DNA of 64,000 nucleotides. Origin: Flaccisagitta enflata. Lineage: Eukaryota; Chaetognatha; Sagittoidea; Aphragmophora. How positions within the stretch are numbered: position 1 is the first letter of the stretch; each line of letters opens with the position of its first letter. Below the pieces are notes generated by a model. The model was not told where the DNA came from. It did not search any database and saw nothing but the letters and a program-made list of their open reading frames with translations. Shown piece after piece: positions 61,440 through 64,000 of the stretch. The translations under genes and the position numbers were made by a program. The stretch spans positions 49,414,001 to 49,478,000 of the forward strand of contig OZ231126.1 in assembly GCA_965153355.1 (NCBI GenBank), written 5' to 3'.

Positions 61440-61998
61440 CCCCCCCCCTCAGCTCGCGTTACTTGATCATTTGTAAAAAACTTGACATCTTGTTCACGCA
61501 TAATTACATTTTTCACCTTGTTGCAAGGGGGTGTTACATTAACAAATCTGTTATTCATTAATTATCGTCGTCGTCAATTCATCACCATTTCAAGGTTATC
61601 AAACATCTTTTTCGTCTATTGTTATCAAATTTATTTGTCCAGTTTCATTCAAGTTCAGATTCATAATCTTAGTACAAATACTTTAGGAATAAAAATGCCA
61701 AAAATGACTGGGTACGTAACGTCGGTTTAGATAGGGATAGTTGAACATTTCGGAGCATCTTAGCGAAACACTCAGTTTCTGATACTCCCTCATTTCATCG
61801 AAATTTTATCTATGCTGAATACGAATCATATTCACACTAATCACATAACGATTATGGCATACGCATAAAATCCATATCCTGATTCATGACAAATTAAGTT
61901 TTTGGAGTCTGCACATGATCCGAAATCTGGTTTCGTCTGTGGTCACTGGTCAGTGCAAAAGGATAAAAATAGATCATGAGAGAGTGAAAAAAAGAAGT
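61440..61998. other. No feature seen
   Basis: Poly-C run at 61438-61448, then unique-looking AT-rich sequence. Confidence 0.5.
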
Positions 61999-62546
61999 AA
62001 TAGTCGCAAAAGCGTTAGATGGTCGGCGGTACCCGTTGCCCCTGTTATAATTTGTGTGGGTGTGAAGGAGTTGGAGGGGCAGCGGCCCTGAGGGGACTGA
62101 TGACTTATGCTTTCAGTAAGTGATTGTAAAAGGTGAAGTATGGGTTTAGGGGTTGAGATATGGGCCTTAAGGCTAAAATTTTGGCCTTGAGCTTGGGTTG
62201 TTAGGCTTGAATTTGGGCCTTGAGGCTGGGATTTGGGCTTTGAGGCTGGGCTATGGCCTCGAAGCTGGAATTTGGACCTCAAGGCTGGGATTTGGGCCTC
62301 AGGGCTAGGATTTGGGAATCAAGGCTAGGATGTGAGCCTCAAGGCTGGGATTTAGGCTTTGAGCTGGGATTTAGGCCTTGAAGCTGGATTGTGGGCCCGA
62401 GACTGGAAATTGGGCTTCAAGGTTGGGATTTAGGCCCTGAGGCTGAGAGGGGGGGGGGGGGTTAGAAGGAGAAGAAGAAGGAGAAAAAGGAGAAAATTTT
62501 GCATATGAGAAAGCATAGGAGATCGGCCCTTTCAGGGCCGCTGCCC
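61999..62546 (-). repeat. Hairpin-TIR element, family 1 (copy e), reversed, with side block
   Basis: TIRs at 62076 and 62546; interior of GGGATTTGGGCCTYRAGGCT units. The side block is inverted relative to copies a-c and here marks the left edge (AATAGTCGC at about 62001), so it belongs to the element rather than to chance flanks. Confidence 0.75.
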
Positions 62547-62736
62547 AAAAAGCAAAAATCAGCCATAGAAAACATCGTAACTAGAATCGGTGCGGAATAT
62601 TTTTGATGGCAACGAACTATATAAGTAACATGAAAGATTTTACCTTATAAGATAGATCATACAACATACATTCTTTCAACGTTTCAAGTTTAACCATGGC
62701 AAAAAAAAAAGTAGACGCCATGTTTTGATTAGTGAT

Positions 62737-62988
62737 GTGGAAGCGGAAGCGGAAGCGGAAGCGGGTGGAAGCGGCACTTTCTCACTGGAAGCGGAAGCGG
62801 AAGCGGAAGCAGTTTTTTAAATCTCAGTGGAAGCGGAAGCGGAAGCGGAAGCGGTTTTTAAAAATTTTGTGGAAGCGGAAGCGGAAGCGGATGCGGAAAT
62901 TAAGAATTCAATGGAAACGGAAGCGGAAGCGGAAGCAGATACAGTGGAAGCGGAAGCGGAAGCGCTGAAAGCTTCCGCTTCCACTTAT
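62737..62988 (+). repeat. GGAAGC minisatellite bounded by an inverted copy
   Basis: Six blocks of three to four GGAAGC hexamers separated by AT-rich 15-25-base spacers (period about 42), ending in an inverted GCTTCCGCTTCCAC. Confidence 0.75.
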
Positions 62989-62989
62989 A

Positions 62990-63930
<941 letters not shown>

Positions 63931-64000
63931 AGAAACATAATTGATTCATCTATTCATAGTTAAAAATAAAACACCCGGTAGCTTTTTTCATTTTTACCCA

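Overview
This is invertebrate animal nuclear DNA. Evidence: dozens of GT-AG introns, phase-matched exons encoding metazoan extracellular modules (SRCR, EGF, LamG-like, reelin-like, PAN), a ciliary STPG1 gene, very dense microsatellites and many short inverted-repeat elements. I cannot place it to phylum. There is no sign of bacterial genes, rRNA, tRNA or CRISPR.

Main gene. One very large gene on the minus strand fills the left four-fifths of the window. It runs from a TATA/Inr promoter near 52.5 kb to a stop codon at 275-277 and a poly(A) signal at 95-100. I rebuilt 40 exons (39 coding) by joining splice sites; every intron phase agrees and the joined coding length is 14,661 nt, a whole number of codons (4,886 residues). 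Domain order: signal peptide - SRCR - EGF - SRCR - EGF-like - reelin-like module - EGF - 6 LamG-like - Pro/Thr linker - SRCR - 33 tandem EGF - 6 LamG-like - PAN/apple. No transmembrane segment is seen after the N-terminus, so it is predicted to be a secreted, modular matrix, cuticle or adhesion-type protein. I do not recognise a named orthologue.

Nested gene. Intron 4 of the large gene (35,060-44,485) holds a complete gene on the opposite strand, an STPG1 orthologue (sperm-tail PG-rich repeat protein 1): five coding exons between 37,433 and 40,339, 422 residues, with a probable non-coding first exon near 36.1 kb.

Layout. 0.1-0.97 kb: PAN exons and 3' end. 2.1-6.1 kb: one exon with six LamG-like domains. 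7.7-22.7 kb: 22 small exons, mostly EGF. 22.9-26.7 kb: one exon with four LamG-like domains, an SRCR and six EGFs. 27.7-29.2 kb: EGF plus two LamG-like domains. 30.5-35.1 kb: reelin-like module, EGFs and second SRCR. 35-44.5 kb: intron 4 with STPG1. 44.5-46 kb: first SRCR. 47.7-47.9 kb: start codon and signal peptide. 51.8-52.5 kb: 5' UTR exon and promoter. 52.5-64 kb: upstream sequence in which I see only repeats.

Repeats. Apart from microsatellites there are (1) a family of short elements with hairpin-containing terminal inverted repeats (GGGCAGCGGCCCC...) around arrays of short GGCC-containing units; (2) related short elements starting with the hairpin AGTCGCGGACACGCGACT or AGTTGCGGACACGCAACT followed by GTCC/GTCGG tracts; (3) several MITE-like elements with TA or TTTA target duplications. 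Some are directly adjacent to one another, suggesting a composite or jointly amplifying superfamily.
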